Of a stretch of 64,000 nucleotides of DNA, positions 31,601-41,332 are shown in pieces. This DNA comes from Blattamonas nauphoetae. Lineage: Eukaryota; Preaxostyla; Oxymonadida. Position 1 is the stretch's first letter. Every line of letters starts with the position of its first letter. The stretch is taken from contig JARBJD010000218.1 in NCBI GenBank assembly GCA_033064195.1, forward strand, positions 1-64,000, given 5' to 3'. The translations under genes and the position numbers were made by a program. Under the pieces are notes generated by a model. The model made no database searches. It worked only from the letters and a program-made list of their open reading frames with translations, and was not told the DNA's origin.

Positions 31601-33156
31601 ACTATCAACAGACGCACCAATCACTCGTACCTCGCGAGAACCAAAAGGAAAACAAAATCAACGATGAGAAACAACAATTGCAGAAACTCATTGACCAACT
31701 CTCGACTATTAACCGACCAGAACAAGCTTCCACCATTTTCTCACTCCTCCCCACGATTCGGTCGTCACTCAAAAAATATGCCCTCCCACCGACACAATCC
31801 AAAAGCGTATTCGCAGCCATCGAATCAATGGAGGCGATCCAACACCAGCCGACTCTCATCTTTGTCAAATCTGGCAGTAATTTCTTCCCTTCGCCAGAAT
31901 CTACCTCCTCCTCGATTCCATCCGACACGGAAGGCACAATGTCAGAGATCGTTATCGACACGGCGATACAATCACAACCCTTCCCGATTCCGTTCAGCAC
32001 AGGATACAAAGAAACGGATCTGCGAGAAGAAATGACTCAAATCTACGAACCATTGACACAACTTGTGCACGAACGCATCACGAAAGTACGTCCACCACTC
32101 ATACCTGTTGTGAACGAAGCAGAAGACAGAGCTCAAGCAATTGTGGACTCAGCGATTCAGACAATGGGAGTGACACCGATGACATCTCTCTTCATGTTTG
32201 TTGTTGATGAGACTCTCGCTGACCACGAGAGTCTGCCGATGTCACTTCTTTCGACAACTAGCAACAATCGATGTGGAATAATGCAACAACGAAGTTTTGC
32301 AGATGTTCTGTGGATTCTATTTCTGGCTCGTATCACGCGGGAAGTGATGGCTCTCCCTCTCAACACTCACATCAGGCCCTCTTCCTTCACAGATTCTATC
32401 ATTAAGTTCCTCGCCAACACTGTCAAAATACAACCTACCACACGCATTCCCGAAGTCCTCAACGCTTTTATTGATCGTGCAACGGACGAGCGTCTGGACG
32501 ATGCCAACAGGATCTCATCTATCGGCCTTGAGCTTCTCGTGTCTGTGTATCCGAATCTATCTGAGCCAACCCAGATTCTTCCTCTTTCACGTCTTCTGAT
32601 GCTCTGCCCGTCTGGTCGAACAGACGAGTCGCGACTGGATGTTCTCGTCAACCATCCATCACCAGAAATCGGACACATCACTCTGATTCGCTGGTTCGAG
32701 CTTCTAAAATGGATCGCCGAACAAATCGACATTCCCATCGATGTTTCCATTGACAATGGTAATCCCGTGGCCGCCAAGAAAGATCCAGCACAATTGAAAG
32801 CTAAGAAACAATTCGAAGTTGCGATCAACGAAGGTGGTTTCTCGCCCGCCAAGGTTGGTGCGAATCTGGTGCATGCATTCTATCTCATCGTCGAACGTGA
32901 AATTCCAGAAAACTTTATCATCCAACTCTTCAATGCAATCTATTCACTAGAACCACTTGAGCCGCAAACGTTGGTCTTCACGACAGACCACCAACAAACA
33001 CTCCGAGAACTCAAACATCTGGCTCTTCAGAGCAGAGGCAATCCTGAATGGCACAACACTCGCCAACTTCTCTCCTCCCTCTATATGTGGTTCGATATAT
33101 TTCTTGTTTCCGATGAAAAAAGTAACTCTGCAAGCCTGACAGAAGCATCCATTTAG
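25645..33156 (+). CDS. Giant P-loop NTPase of RHS/Crinkler-like type, 2,503 aa
   Basis: I place the start at ATG 25645: the frame upstream closes at 25600 and no earlier ATG exists. The Walker A motif is GDQGIGKTS (about 167–175). A Walker B-like strand is VYIHIYDDH (D243, D244). A strand ending YIIFTSPNPKR (about 255–267) and the segment IFRLPTFSLAED (near 328) follow. This order, P-loop, acidic strand, hhhTSP, then an aromatic/Leu SLAED-like motif, is that of the NTPase in RHS and Crinkler-type proteins. A Pro/Gln/Thr-rich insert separates the TSP and SLAED parts. The remaining 2,100 residues look helical and carry no domain I recognise. Codons are uninterrupted and Gln is always CAR, so the gene looks functional. 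A second member is split across 39–51 kb, and a 3' duplicate lies at 33.8–34.2 kb. Function is unknown; in trypanosomes RHS proteins are nuclear and linked to mRNA synthesis and export. Confidence 0.7.
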   Translation: MSADSRPPKPTSSDESTEDNITPQDIDRLMQNITKLPPDSQQVMLRLLARDKRENPDFMVLQSRNVNSFIVDAQSETMHLIKQILVQYSHNWDTRLDGPIENFWLLHDGFILFSKSWLKKGPLILSTPLIFRPVYNVILYHVLKFINRFYSPTTIKEHPGAIFYIAGDQGIGKTSLMLILMSTLSAHSLPFDYGKGVEGSEFKTFRLFIQNSGNFFFYDPSEINQVPRPPPPVSGTVYIHIYDDHPPPSIIKKDHLYIIFTSPNPKRLPPPTQKQPPTPTQKQPPAGDEILNSDQPLGLQSLFNDEQQSTAGEEQPPTPELSPGQLCHIFRLPTFSLAEDAVAMVGCTPTVPLALLSPEDMQLRTAEQRLLLSIEIEKEVIANEIPQASVNIPLSPKNAAATTQLKALIGNGVVSLNKWHSFLKNFREHREKNPEEEDIEFYRSMDAKLSTYPEHPTDHECITSFVNWILESIDVPSTRNQEQVPFITKLIKELVDHELHGENPESLFYHALTFKLPPPDIQSQVDKLSISIKQSNEENIQDGSLKSLKTHFQEPEMHDATNFGNVRDEVDRIYNLQGKDLDGRRDILFQSLIDMVVTPPRYDSHKHTLQSLFVLPDMSFDTETKFKISLASLLTNSRRPPSPQEQINFIVDQLVKYLPISLTQTNQLGSATSNSSFDERRIALIACDILSTLDHSKHLKVDDRLRCVKVKMDAVRNELSFVTLMETFFFIARDMNILVTPHSILKGLSERPEQPPQDLNPEREQVFSRNLRDSGLNEWVTNATQQLLSCPNPLEKAPLEEIQLSIQNNLYKVIEQFNVLHPSSRNEEEVKTVINRQWLAIVRSVMNTILYLIDAGTHRHMILDKEGKLKQLLTTVYTSNQHHLMRVADQQLIQNRRKSKSDYVNDMTVISNHFRSPESQTLDGKGNETHVERNSLVQIKKNNKTRGGTDNDVESLKTLRLPRTLQISTRTQDRLEQMSSALFARNLLWFLEMEENHPLDDKCYEHLFYSNFLHKANPGDVVHRSFVDFMNTTNLLSQRNFGMKKKEFDQRLANEEAAFNRRTQTLKTMQQSWSPDQMKTETLSHAKENSLEPFGPFMTRQYGVLLLLWASTELLCKAAGVSAPQESGDEMTASSLNVARLSIFGPSPRWLTSTDVRTNRGLSFLWDGVLNSDTVSELEKVAESNHSRLMGFNTEQIFFKNTLDATWNDITGLIPILPDFTDRKKRPRHTNAVFSLVMKMTADFIKRTGSQISFVAVSPFVERITQSEVVSAIAKLMTQAGYKQFRTRLEGRAFKLPEFVEEPLVCISFLLNCPTPILYGEASTSFHKTQVHLEADGQIGKTTPFLTTSSPLVTTMPMLTFPKLSNQSVEGTEFPKSLIETERGKTDFYAEDLQKVQGEKEWPGIDALIVSRGNDASRGNDASSETIFMPIQATVSSSHSLKPDGIELIQQLLFQAMCHLDPSEEIVALYNYATTNQNPTFPSQTGILGFHMVSSHLLFEKNTLNHMSSILRHRDHPLVTKPPELQPAMTTHDITEKLLATLKPYPTFSETFDPWKTALSAVNNLTDTQFFLPFRWYPFYQIFKTTPTVVSFHFIEPAKITDDQETKDRLDRMVRKTMQELNRVGFTPDDLAQSEDDQTQSKDDLAQSEDDQTQSKDDLAQSEDDLAQSEDDLTQSKDDLGETETERIRAFSSFLLCTVISCRRIEILTPSELPVPDSNDERFISLVNSIVGPDDSETLKSVHATLNPQKESKHPIDKSTRLRHLQSLCRQACIETRIHNVFRIMSHNAEKRIKPPTQEYLSVLKSVEDEKVFRVPARSNLSAILHCGTVLLDHVSPLPSPPALNQAVVQLSSLPQLSQTIPVTSPRSKTLRIPLHSFVLAKFGFSDLIPALSELTHDQVKKAVSDVTPAPLIRWQPRRVVIDPSLLPQCEGTSSLELFTKFIHHLFDNPFIPVTTSFSPAYLDCNRFNTFVLTQIQKIGPILTSHYQQTHQSLVPRENQKENKINDEKQQLQKLIDQLSTINRPEQASTIFSLLPTIRSSLKKYALPPTQSKSVFAAIESMEAIQHQPTLIFVKSGSNFFPSPESTSSSIPSDTEGTMSEIVIDTAIQSQPFPIPFSTGYKETDLREEMTQIYEPLTQLVHERITKVRPPLIPVVNEAEDRAQAIVDSAIQTMGVTPMTSLFMFVVDETLADHESLPMSLLSTTSNNRCGIMQQRSFADVLWILFLARITREVMALPLNTHIRPSSFTDSIIKFLANTVKIQPTTRIPEVLNAFIDRATDERLDDANRISSIGLELLVSVYPNLSEPTQILPLSRLLMLCPSGRTDESRLDVLVNHPSPEIGHITLIRWFELLKWIAEQIDIPIDVSIDNGNPVAAKKDPAQLKAKKQFEVAINEGGFSPAKVGANLVHAFYLIVEREIPENFIIQLFNAIYSLEPLEPQTLVFTTDHQQTLRELKHLALQSRGNPEWHNTRQLLSSLYMWFDIFLVSDEKSNSASLTEASI
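30529..30687 (+). repeat. In-frame 21 bp repeat inside the NTPase gene
   Basis: Seven full units encode DDLAQSE, DDQTQSK or DDLTQSK, and the run ends in DDLGETE. The unit is 21 bp, so copy number can change without breaking the frame. It would form an acidic, flexible linker. A smaller 18 bp repeat encoding SRGNDA lies at 29878–29914. Confidence 0.9.
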
Positions 33157-33804
33157 AATTTTATCTTCATTTCGCGGTCTTTCTTCATCATCGCTTTTCA
33201 CACAATAGACGGAGAGAAACAATCGTAATGACATGACGAGAAAAAGATGCAACATGGTTTGATCTTCCTCTCATTTTACTCTCATCGTGTCTACCCGCTT
33301 TTCCTTCCATAATTTGACATAATTCACTCTTTCAAACGTCAAATTCCATTTTTAACCCCGACAGGCAAGTTATTCCTAAGGTGAAAACAGATGTCACAAT
33401 TCAGTTGAAGTATGGTATGTATTGTTTTCTTGTTCAGTTTTGTTTAATGTATCCTACATATATTCAGCCCTTGTCAGAATAACTCTCCCATCGGACAAGA
33501 TTAGGAGGAAAACTGATGCAAAACAAATTCTTGATGACAGCTCTCATCTACGAGCGATACAATGAAACAAAATGAATCTCCACTTTTTCATGATGTATCT
33601 TCTCTTTTCATCAACTTTTTCAGACTTAACAATTCTATCTGACTGTGTTTTTCCCATGGTTTCTCTCTGTTGTTCCACATGAGCCGAATTTGCTTGTTTT
33701 CAAGCATTATGCAGCAGTTATCCTGTCGAATTACAAAACTGCAATCATATTTGTTGATTTTGAGGATCTTGCATTGAAAAACTGGAGATGTTTTTGTGAT
33801 ACCT
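33157..33804. other. Gap without a recognisable gene
   Basis: AT-rich sequence after the TAG of the giant gene. I see no gene, RNA or repeat. Confidence 0.5.
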
Positions 33805-34216
33805 CATTCAATTAATTGCTCTCAATCACCCGTCACCAACAATCGGGCTTGTCGCTCTGATTCGCTGGTTCCAACTTCTGTCTTCGATCGCAAAGAACAC
33901 CAAACTCGAAGATGCAATTGAAAGCAATGTTTACACTCAAGCAAAGGTTGAAACGCTCCTGCTGCGCACATTCTATCACATCGTCGAACCTGATGGTCCG
34001 GATGATCTCATCACTCAGCTGTACGAAGCGATCATGACACTTGAAGGAGAGTGGTTGTTCTTCAAGACAGCGCATCAGCAAACACTTGAGGAACTCAGAC
34101 TTCTGGCTGACACACGTTCCACGACTCACGCAAGGGACACCCCTCGCGGGAAGGTTCTCTTTCACGTTGCTCAATTGATTGCTCGGTACCTGACTTTGCC
34201 CACACCAGCCCAATAG
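33805..34216 (+). pseudogene. Partial duplicate of the NTPase gene 3' end
   Basis: The translation HPSPTIGLVALIRWFQLL matches HPSPEIGHITLIRWFELL of the giant gene (near 32.66 kb). AHQQTLEELRLLA likewise matches DHQQTLRELKHLA near 33.0 kb. The copy has diverged in sequence and in its inner part, lacks everything upstream and ends in its own TAG at 34214–34216. It shows an old tandem duplication of which only the last exon-sized part survives or was kept. Confidence 0.7.
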
Positions 34217-34915
34217 CTGACTTGAGTGAAATAACATTATCATTTTGTCCATTCTGTTCAGAATCAGGAAACTCAAAATAGAGTGTGCATAGAGATAACA
34301 AAAATACCAATCTGTACTGCCCGACACGACGTCCTGATCCGGCTGTAAAACAGTTGTATTTTTCTGAGTAGAGAGACAATGTGTTTCATTTTTCTATCAA
34401 TGATAATTTAGAGAGGTAGACACCTTGTGACAAAAAATTGGACACCAAAAAATTCTGGATGACGTGAAAGCTGTAAAACAAAATTAATGATGGACATGCT
34501 CTTCGCGTCATGACACGTGATTCACCTCATCCTGCTCGATCCCTCGAACTTTTCATTGTTTTAACTTCACGAGAGGAACACTCGAGGAGGCATTCATTGA
34601 ATAAGAGAACGATGTTTGACTTACTTTCTTGTGGGATCGAGTACTCGCCCCACACGATTTTTGTTACCTTGGGTCGGCATGTCCTACTTGTCCTGTCCTA
34701 CAGGACAGCAAAAAAGAGGAGGACAATTTGGATAAAAGTACCGATGACAAGAATTGAACTTGTCCCTTGCCTCATCTGTCAGTGACAACCTGAAACGAAA
34801 AATGAAGAGAAAGTTGAGATAACAATGCACATTTTCTGTTTTAAAATCATTTTTATTGTGTTTTGTCACCCTATTTTGATAAAAATAGCGAAAATTGTAC
34901 AAACGGGGTCGATCC

Positions 34916-35070
34916 GCCCACCATAGGACACGATGGGACAATTCTGAATCGGGCTCAAACCATAGGACATGGAAGGTATTTGACGCATTCACAATACTTG
35001 CATCACAATTTCGCAATAAAATCGAGGGAGGACAATTGTCCTGTCCTGTCCTATCGTGTCCTATGGTGGC
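34916..35070. repeat. Internal inverted repeat built on TAGGACACGAT
   Basis: GCCCACCATAGGACACGATG near 34916 is answered by CTATCGTGTCCTATGGTGGC near 35050, with about 105 nt between them. Further (A)TAGGACA/TGTCCTA copies lie at about 34681, 34963, 35038, 35085 and 37773. They may be transposase-binding subterminal repeats or a small MITE inside the element. Confidence 0.6.
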
Positions 35071-37760
35071 CCGATCTGTCCTATCAAACCAACATTTTGG
35101 TAATTGCCCACTCAAATCATCGAAATGACACTTTCATGTCTGGAGACTGGTTCGGAGATGAACCCTGTCTGCTCTTTTCTCGTTATTGTAAATAAACTTT
35201 TCTCGCTCTCATGTTTTAGACCACAGATCTTGTGATAGAGATGACCACTGAAGAATCCGAACTAAGAAGAAAGTTGAGTAAATGAAGGGACAAGTCTGCT
35301 CTTATTGTATTGTTTATCATCATATTTACCTCTCTAAATGATTTGATCAAGAATAGATTCCTCAATTGAGACAAGAAGTTCCACAAGAGACAGGAAGACC
35401 TGTTGGAGAGGGTTGAAAAGGCAACATTCAAAGAGAAAAGATAATTTGAGTTGATGACAGGATCACAATACTAGAAAGGATGAAGAAGAATAGAAGGGAG
35501 AGATGGATGACAGACCCTTCATGATAGTCCTGCTGAGACGTTCTGGGAAAGAGATTGGAATGAACAAGAAAAGCGAAAGATTCAGATGGGATACAAGCAG
35601 AGGGCATCCTCGAAAGAACCATTGAGTCGGGTTCTAGCCAGTACACACCCCCAACAGAAAGAAAGTTTGACCTCTTCTCATTCTGAAGCACTTCTCTTCC
35701 CCTCTTCTTTTCTCTTTCGTTTCAGTCCATCCTGCCTCCCTCTTTTCTCTCTCATCAGCCATGATGGTCAACTCAACCGAGGCTCATTCGACATCGCCAA
35801 CATAAGTGGGGTTTAATGGGTGTTCGGAAATCGAAGTGTGCGACTTCCCTCTTCCTATATTCCTTTCATCATCTGATTACCACTCAATTTTTTATGAACC
35901 ACTTCCTCCGTCCATCTTCTCATGATCTCATCATTTCTTCAGTTCATCCTTCCTTCCTCCCCCTTCGCTTCGTCACAATGATCTCCTTGGTTATTCAGAC
36001 CCCGTTATTGCTCAATTACTTCTTTCTATCGACATATAAGAGACACTATGACCATGACTTTGTCACATCATTTCAATTCGAAACGCCAGAGCCTCACTCC
36101 TCCAAACTGCAAACGGTTTCCTTTATCTTCCGGCCCGACCTGTGTGTTTTCCATTTCAATCACTTTTTGGTTATTCTTTTTCGTATTAGATCACATCCAA
36201 CACTTCTTCGGATCGTCGCCGTCGGATCTTCTTCACAGCAAGACTGATTCAATGAAACCAATGTTCAATCTTTGGAATTTGTCTGTTACAAACATCCTGT
36301 CCGTGGCCACATCAAAAGATCAGATTCCCAAACCTTCGTCGTCAATTCTTCATTCACAACAAGAGTCATCTCTCGTCGTAAAGAACCAACCAAACGAAGC
36401 TTTACACACAATATTGTTGACAAAAATGCACGTCTCTCCGGACAGTCCGTAGCTCGACCCCAAAGTCTCGATCCGACTCACCTCCAGTTTACCAACGCAA
36501 ACCTTGTCTAAATCAGCTTCTCTCGACAGATCGTGTTCATCTACACTCTCCAATTGCAACGAATACGCCTCATTCGTATTGCCATCCGATAAGTCTCTTT
36601 GTTTCACATGATCGCCCCCAAGATCAATCCGCCTCTCTCCTTGACTGAATTGACAATTCAACATACACAGGTTCAGTCTGTATTCCTCGCTCCGAGTCAT
36701 TTTTAGAGGCCGTCGTTATTCTTCCTCGACAAGCTCCTTTATTCCTCGCTCCACCATATTGTCATCTTGCACTTTTGCTGGTCTCCGCCATCTCTCTTCA
36801 TATTCACCCTCTTCAGTACCAATCCAACGAAATGAAAGAAATGCTAAGAATCTCGCTTTGCCTAGGAGGAGGGATGAAAAGGAATCAACACACTCTCCAA
36901 CGCCGCATTCACATTGGGACACTTGTTGCCGATTTTAACTAGCAATGACCAAAAATGCAGTGTGGAAGGTGTGGGTGAAGTGGGGGATGTGGTAAAGGGT
37001 GAAGGAGATGTTTGAATGAGGCGAAGAGGCATGCGAAAAGACGAGTGGCGGAAGGGCTCAGTGATGCGGAGAACAAACTAACAACGACAGAAATAGGACA
37101 GAAAGAAGGAAAGCGAACTGAAAAAGACAATGTTGAACAAGACAAGGGAGATTAAGCAGAATCCCAAACCAATCACACTCATCACGTCATTCCGCACCCT
37201 GACGCTACTCCACCGTAGCTCGACGAGAATATTAGACAGATCACACTCACTTCCGACTAATTTCGCGGCTTATCTGAGCGAGATCGTACAATCGACAAAC
37301 TTGAGGCGATCACAGGTGCCGACGGAGAAGTGTGTGAAGGAGACGAAGGAAATGGCCCAGCGTAAGAAGAGGATGAGTGGAGGCAGAGAAAAGACACCAT
37401 TGACCATTGGAGTGAAATAGCCGTTGCACATGTTGAGATACAATCTGCATTGTTGGTGGCTCTGATCTCTTTCATCTGGACTATCCCTGATCTCACATTC
37501 ATCAATTTCCCACTTCTGTCATGTAAATTTCTCCATCATGTGATGTTTGTGATGAAAGAAATGTATTTTGTCGAATCACGACACTGATCGGACCATAATC
37601 ATTTTGACAGGTCTGATCAAATCTCAGCCACCCTTTTCGTATCTAATTCATCCAAAATGGATGTGAAAATGTAGTCTGTGTTTCAAATCAAAGGGTACCA
37701 CTTTATTTGACATCATTTTCATGCTTTGTAGACATAACCCTCCCATCGCCTAATTAAGCT

Positions 37761-37799
37761 CCGAAAGCCCGTGTCCTATGATAGGACACGGGTTTTCGG
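37761..37799. repeat. Subterminal palindrome, 19 bp arms
   Basis: CCGAAAGCCCGTGTCCTAT is mirrored by ATAGGACACGGGTTTTCGG around one central base, with a single mismatch. It lies just inside the right terminal repeat of the nested element and contains its GTCCTAT motif. Confidence 0.8.
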
Positions 37800-38964
37800 G
37801 GGAGGACATGCCGACCCAAGGTAAGATTTTTGGACGAAGGAAGTCTATTGTGACGTAAATCGCCTAATTTTCAAAAAGACTTGAAACGAGCATTCACAAA
37901 ATGTGTTTGATGAGGTTTAAGTCAGGAAAGATTGTTTGATGGTATTTCTGACCGATATTGACCTGTTTGATTCTTGGAAGTTTTATAGTTTTTCTTGTTT
38001 CAACCAGCATGATCACTGAGAAGGACCCGTGAGTGGTGGAGAGGGTTCATCTTTGCTTGAGTGAGATTTTAGACGATAGTTTCAGTGAATGATTTTCCTT
38101 CAATGATCTCTTCAGTCCCGACAAGTTTACAGTTTCAACAAATCCCAGCACATCACCAAATCCCAAGTTTGCTGGGATGATCACACAACCGTGATTCTCA
38201 GCGTGGTGTGTCTTTTCTCTTTGTGACTTCTTGAATGTCTCTCGTGCTCTCTCTCACACATTCTTCACATCGCTAATTAGACAAAGCTTATGAATTAAAC
38301 ATTTCAAGAGAGTGCCATTTCCGAAGGCGCAGTGATTTTGAAAATGATGGTGAAGAATGCGAGGAACTCTGTGCGATTCATGGAGACCGATTCGACTCCC
38401 ATTGAGGAAGGGTTGAAAGAAACGGTGTGATTATTTTGGTTTTGAAATCTCTCTTTCGACGAATGGCTGAACTGTATGACACGTTTTTGAATCCTTAGTG
38501 AACCTTATTCAATGTCTTGATGGTTTCCAACTGTAACTGGCCTTTTCATTTCGCATCTCACAGTTGATTGTCGGTATTCAGCGCATCGGTGTCTTTGGAG
38601 ACTGCATTGATAGAGATATGGAGCGAGCGAGTTGACTAGTTTCTTCCTTTTCCTCTTCTTCATTCAATCTGCTACTATCTTTCACTCGACATTCACAATC
38701 TGGGATCCATTCAGGAGTGATGTCGGATGTGAATCACGTGTCATGTCGTTCGACGTATGTCCCCCTACAGTTGCATTTCACGTCATTCTCTCTTATTTTT
38801 CACTGTTGTTCTTCCAAAAAAAGCACAGAGATGTACGACTCAAGGTAGTTGATGGGAGAGAAAAAGGAACTCTCATCTCTCTCTTGTTCTGTGAAAAAAC
38901 GACAATTGCAGCCGGATCAGGACGTCGTGTCGGGCAGTATGCCTTTCGATCGAATCACTTTTCA

Positions 38965-41252
38965 ATGAATAGACCAAGCCATCGATCGATTGACGTTCAT
39001 CTTATCTCCGATGCCTTAGCCGACCTCGATAAACTCCACAGTCGCGTTCTGGAAGCTGCCTCTACAACGAGCGATGACACCGACTCTCCCAACCACAATA
39101 CCATTCAAGGACAATTCACCAATTTTACTTCTGCCTACAAATCCATTCCCGATGAAATCAAATCTAAAGTTCGATCAAGATATGATCAATATACCAGCTG
39201 GTGGTCGAATCACCAACTGGACAACTCTGATTCTGAAGGTTTTCATGAAATTCAGAACCAGTTGCAGGAATTATTGGAGTTGCAAGAAACGAAAGCAACG
39301 GAAGAAATTAACACATGGAAGAACAAGAAACAAACAATCTTCAGAAATCTACAAATTTCGATTGATTCATCAATCATCCCTCTCCACCAAACGGAGATCC
39401 CAAATTTTGAAGAAGAGACAGAACATGGGAAGCCATTGAACAAAGCGAATTATATGTACAAGTCAATCCCAACATCACAGGACGTGTTCAATTTCTTCAC
39501 ACCGCCAATCGACCTTTTCTTTCGTCCCTCGACCTACTCATTGTTTTCTCACATCCTCTTCAATTCCAATGGATATGCAAAAACTTGTGACTATAGAATC
39601 ACGAATACATCCATCTTTCATGTTGTGACTGGAACACCTTGGCGATGAGTCTTGGGGCCAATGTCTGTTCCTTTTATTTCGTTTCCAACTTCTTAGGAAG
39701 TGAAAACAGCGCGAAAAGGATCACCAATCGAACAAAGCAGATTCATGTTGATTATGATGAACACTCATTCCAAAGCAAGAAATTGAACCCAATCGGAGAT
39801 GCGTCCATCACGATCACCAGAAAGCACCGTCCAGCCGTTCACATTTCTCGAGATACATTCTGCTACACTTACGACGTGACAATGTGTATCCCAACATCGG
39901 AAAACGAAATTTATGATCCTAAACAAGTGTATTCATCACAACATTACCTGGGAGAACTGAAAGTGCCAAGCATCCATCACTTCCCGCACTTCTTCAAACT
40001 GTTTGTGAACAAAGACGATAAAATTGAGAATCGACTTCGAGGAACAACGTGGCACATTGTAGACGAGTATTTTCGCTCTTTTCTTCACATGTTTCTTCTT
40101 CCAACAGCTTTGTTCTACGCAGCTCCAACATCAGTCCTCGTTCACATGTTGTGCTGTTGACGTCTCCAGCAAAGAAAAGATGGAAAGAAATAACTGAATA
40201 CAAAGCGCAGCTCGACCCTGTTCTATTGTACAATGTGCCAACCCTCTTATATCCGGAGATGATTCACATGTTCAATGCAATTCCGTGTCCCTATGGATTC
40301 AAAGCGACCCCAGCTTCGATGATGAGGAGAGCACAGAATTCGATCCGCGAACAAGGAATGATTCCACGGGATGTGTTCACGACACGCGTCCTGAATTGTG
40401 GGTCTCGTAGCATCCACCTGTCTTCTCCACAATTTGATCCGTTGAACTGGTTCACACAACAAACATCTCAGGACTCGGGGCAAATCGTTGATGAACGAAG
40501 AACAATAAAGAAATGCGAATCCACGAAACTCAACCTGATATCGCAATACAACCAGCATCTGCGTGCATCGGGATTTGACAAAGACCATTCGGAAGGTTAT
40601 TTGAGTGCTGTCGAAGAAGGCCTCACATTGACCCAGTTGAGACCGATGGAGCCAATTGGACGACACCCACACCGCCAGGCACCTGTTTCGTTGCCAAAAA
40701 CGGACTTCAGCCTTTGTGAAATGATGAGTTATTCAAACAATATTGTCACGATTACCGTTCCAGAAATCACATCGTTCAACAGACATGCGGGTGAGGCGTA
40801 CGACACACAATGGGATTTCCTCTTCCAGCATTGTGTCAACAAGGAAGCTCTGACGTGTTTTTCGCATCCGAGCAATGCGGATGAAATGTCGGACGCAGAC
40901 GAAGACTTCGTGAGTGGTGGACGTCGTGCGCATTGGGTTCGAATGCAGGTCGTCACCAGTCACCTCATCCCGAATCATGTGCCGAACGGAGCGTTTGATT
41001 CGATGGTTGTGATGTTCAGGTTGTTGAAGGAGTCCGATCGACTGCATTCGCTCGGCATCATGTTCCTCAGAGGGACGAGAGACTCGGAATGCGACATCTC
41101 TGACGAAAGTGCCCGACTGATGAAGGAATGGTGTTTCGTCCTGAAAACACTGTACCGTTTGAAGCGAGTGCAGATCTTTCCGTCATTCATCAACATCACA
41201 GAATTGAATGGGTGTTCCTCCTTCCAACCTCAAACCATCCAAAAACTGAACT
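38965..41252 (+). pseudogene. RHS/Crinkler-like NTPase gene, piece 1 of 3 (interrupted)
   Basis: A start at ATG 38965 gives a helical N-terminal part (HLISDALADLDKLHSRVLE). It leads to IFHVVTGTP, which aligns with the strand before the P-loop of the giant NTPase (IFYIAGDQGIGKT). Further on are WHIVDEYF (Walker B-like), VVLLTSPAKKRWKE and LLYNVPTLLYPEMIHMF. This is the RHS/Crinkler order: acidic strand, SP motif, then the aromatic/Leu segment. The coding signal uses more than one frame before 40.2 kb, so this copy is unlikely to make a full protein. At 41252 the DIRS-like element begins, and coding resumes at 44683. The TA-flanked element ends about 26 bp before the ATG and may have displaced the promoter. 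Confidence 0.6.
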
Positions 41253-41332
41253 GGGCATCCTGTGGGAGTGCCCACTACCAAACCAGGGCTCTCCCACTCC
41301 GTATGGTCTCATAATAATATGTTGTGGCTTGG
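41253..41332. repeat. Left inverted terminal repeat of the first DIRS-like element
   Basis: It starts about GGGCATCCTGTGGGAGTGCC. The inner part (GTATGGTCTCATAATAATAT) is inverted at the right end, and the outer part is copied in complement at 44271–44349. Confidence 0.75.

Larger units (their letters stand above)
34664..37824. mobile_element. Nested inverted-repeat element with perfect 8 bp target duplication
   Basis: Perfect 22 nt inverted repeats lie at 34664–34685 and 37803–37824, beginning TTACCTTGGGTCGGCATGTC. They are flanked by identical GATTTTTG at 34656–34663 and 37825–37832. An 8 bp duplication is typical of hAT-like or P-like DNA transposons. The 3.16 kb body has no intact transposase. 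It holds weak coiled-coil-like and Ser-rich fragments near 35.2–35.8 and 36.2–36.5 kb. It inserted into the outer element, so it is the younger of the two. Confidence 0.8.
34317..38937. mobile_element. TA-flanked inverted-repeat DNA element (outer element)
   Basis: Perfect 29 nt inverted repeats sit at 34317–34345 and 38909–38937. They start CTGCCCGACACGACGTCC. Both are bordered by TA (34315–34316 and 38938–38939), the target duplication expected of Tc1/mariner-like families. Outside the nested element the body is only about 1.45 kb and shows no transposase I recognise, so it looks non-autonomous. Its right end lies about 26 bp before the ATG of the split NTPase gene. Its left end is about 100 bp after the duplicated NTPase fragment. 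Confidence 0.75.

Noticed and set aside
35816-36511. A host gene inside the nested element
   Set aside because: Frames are short, Phe/Ser-rich and mutually overlapping. A few Ser/Thr/Asn-rich bits resemble beta-helix rungs but not enough to call.
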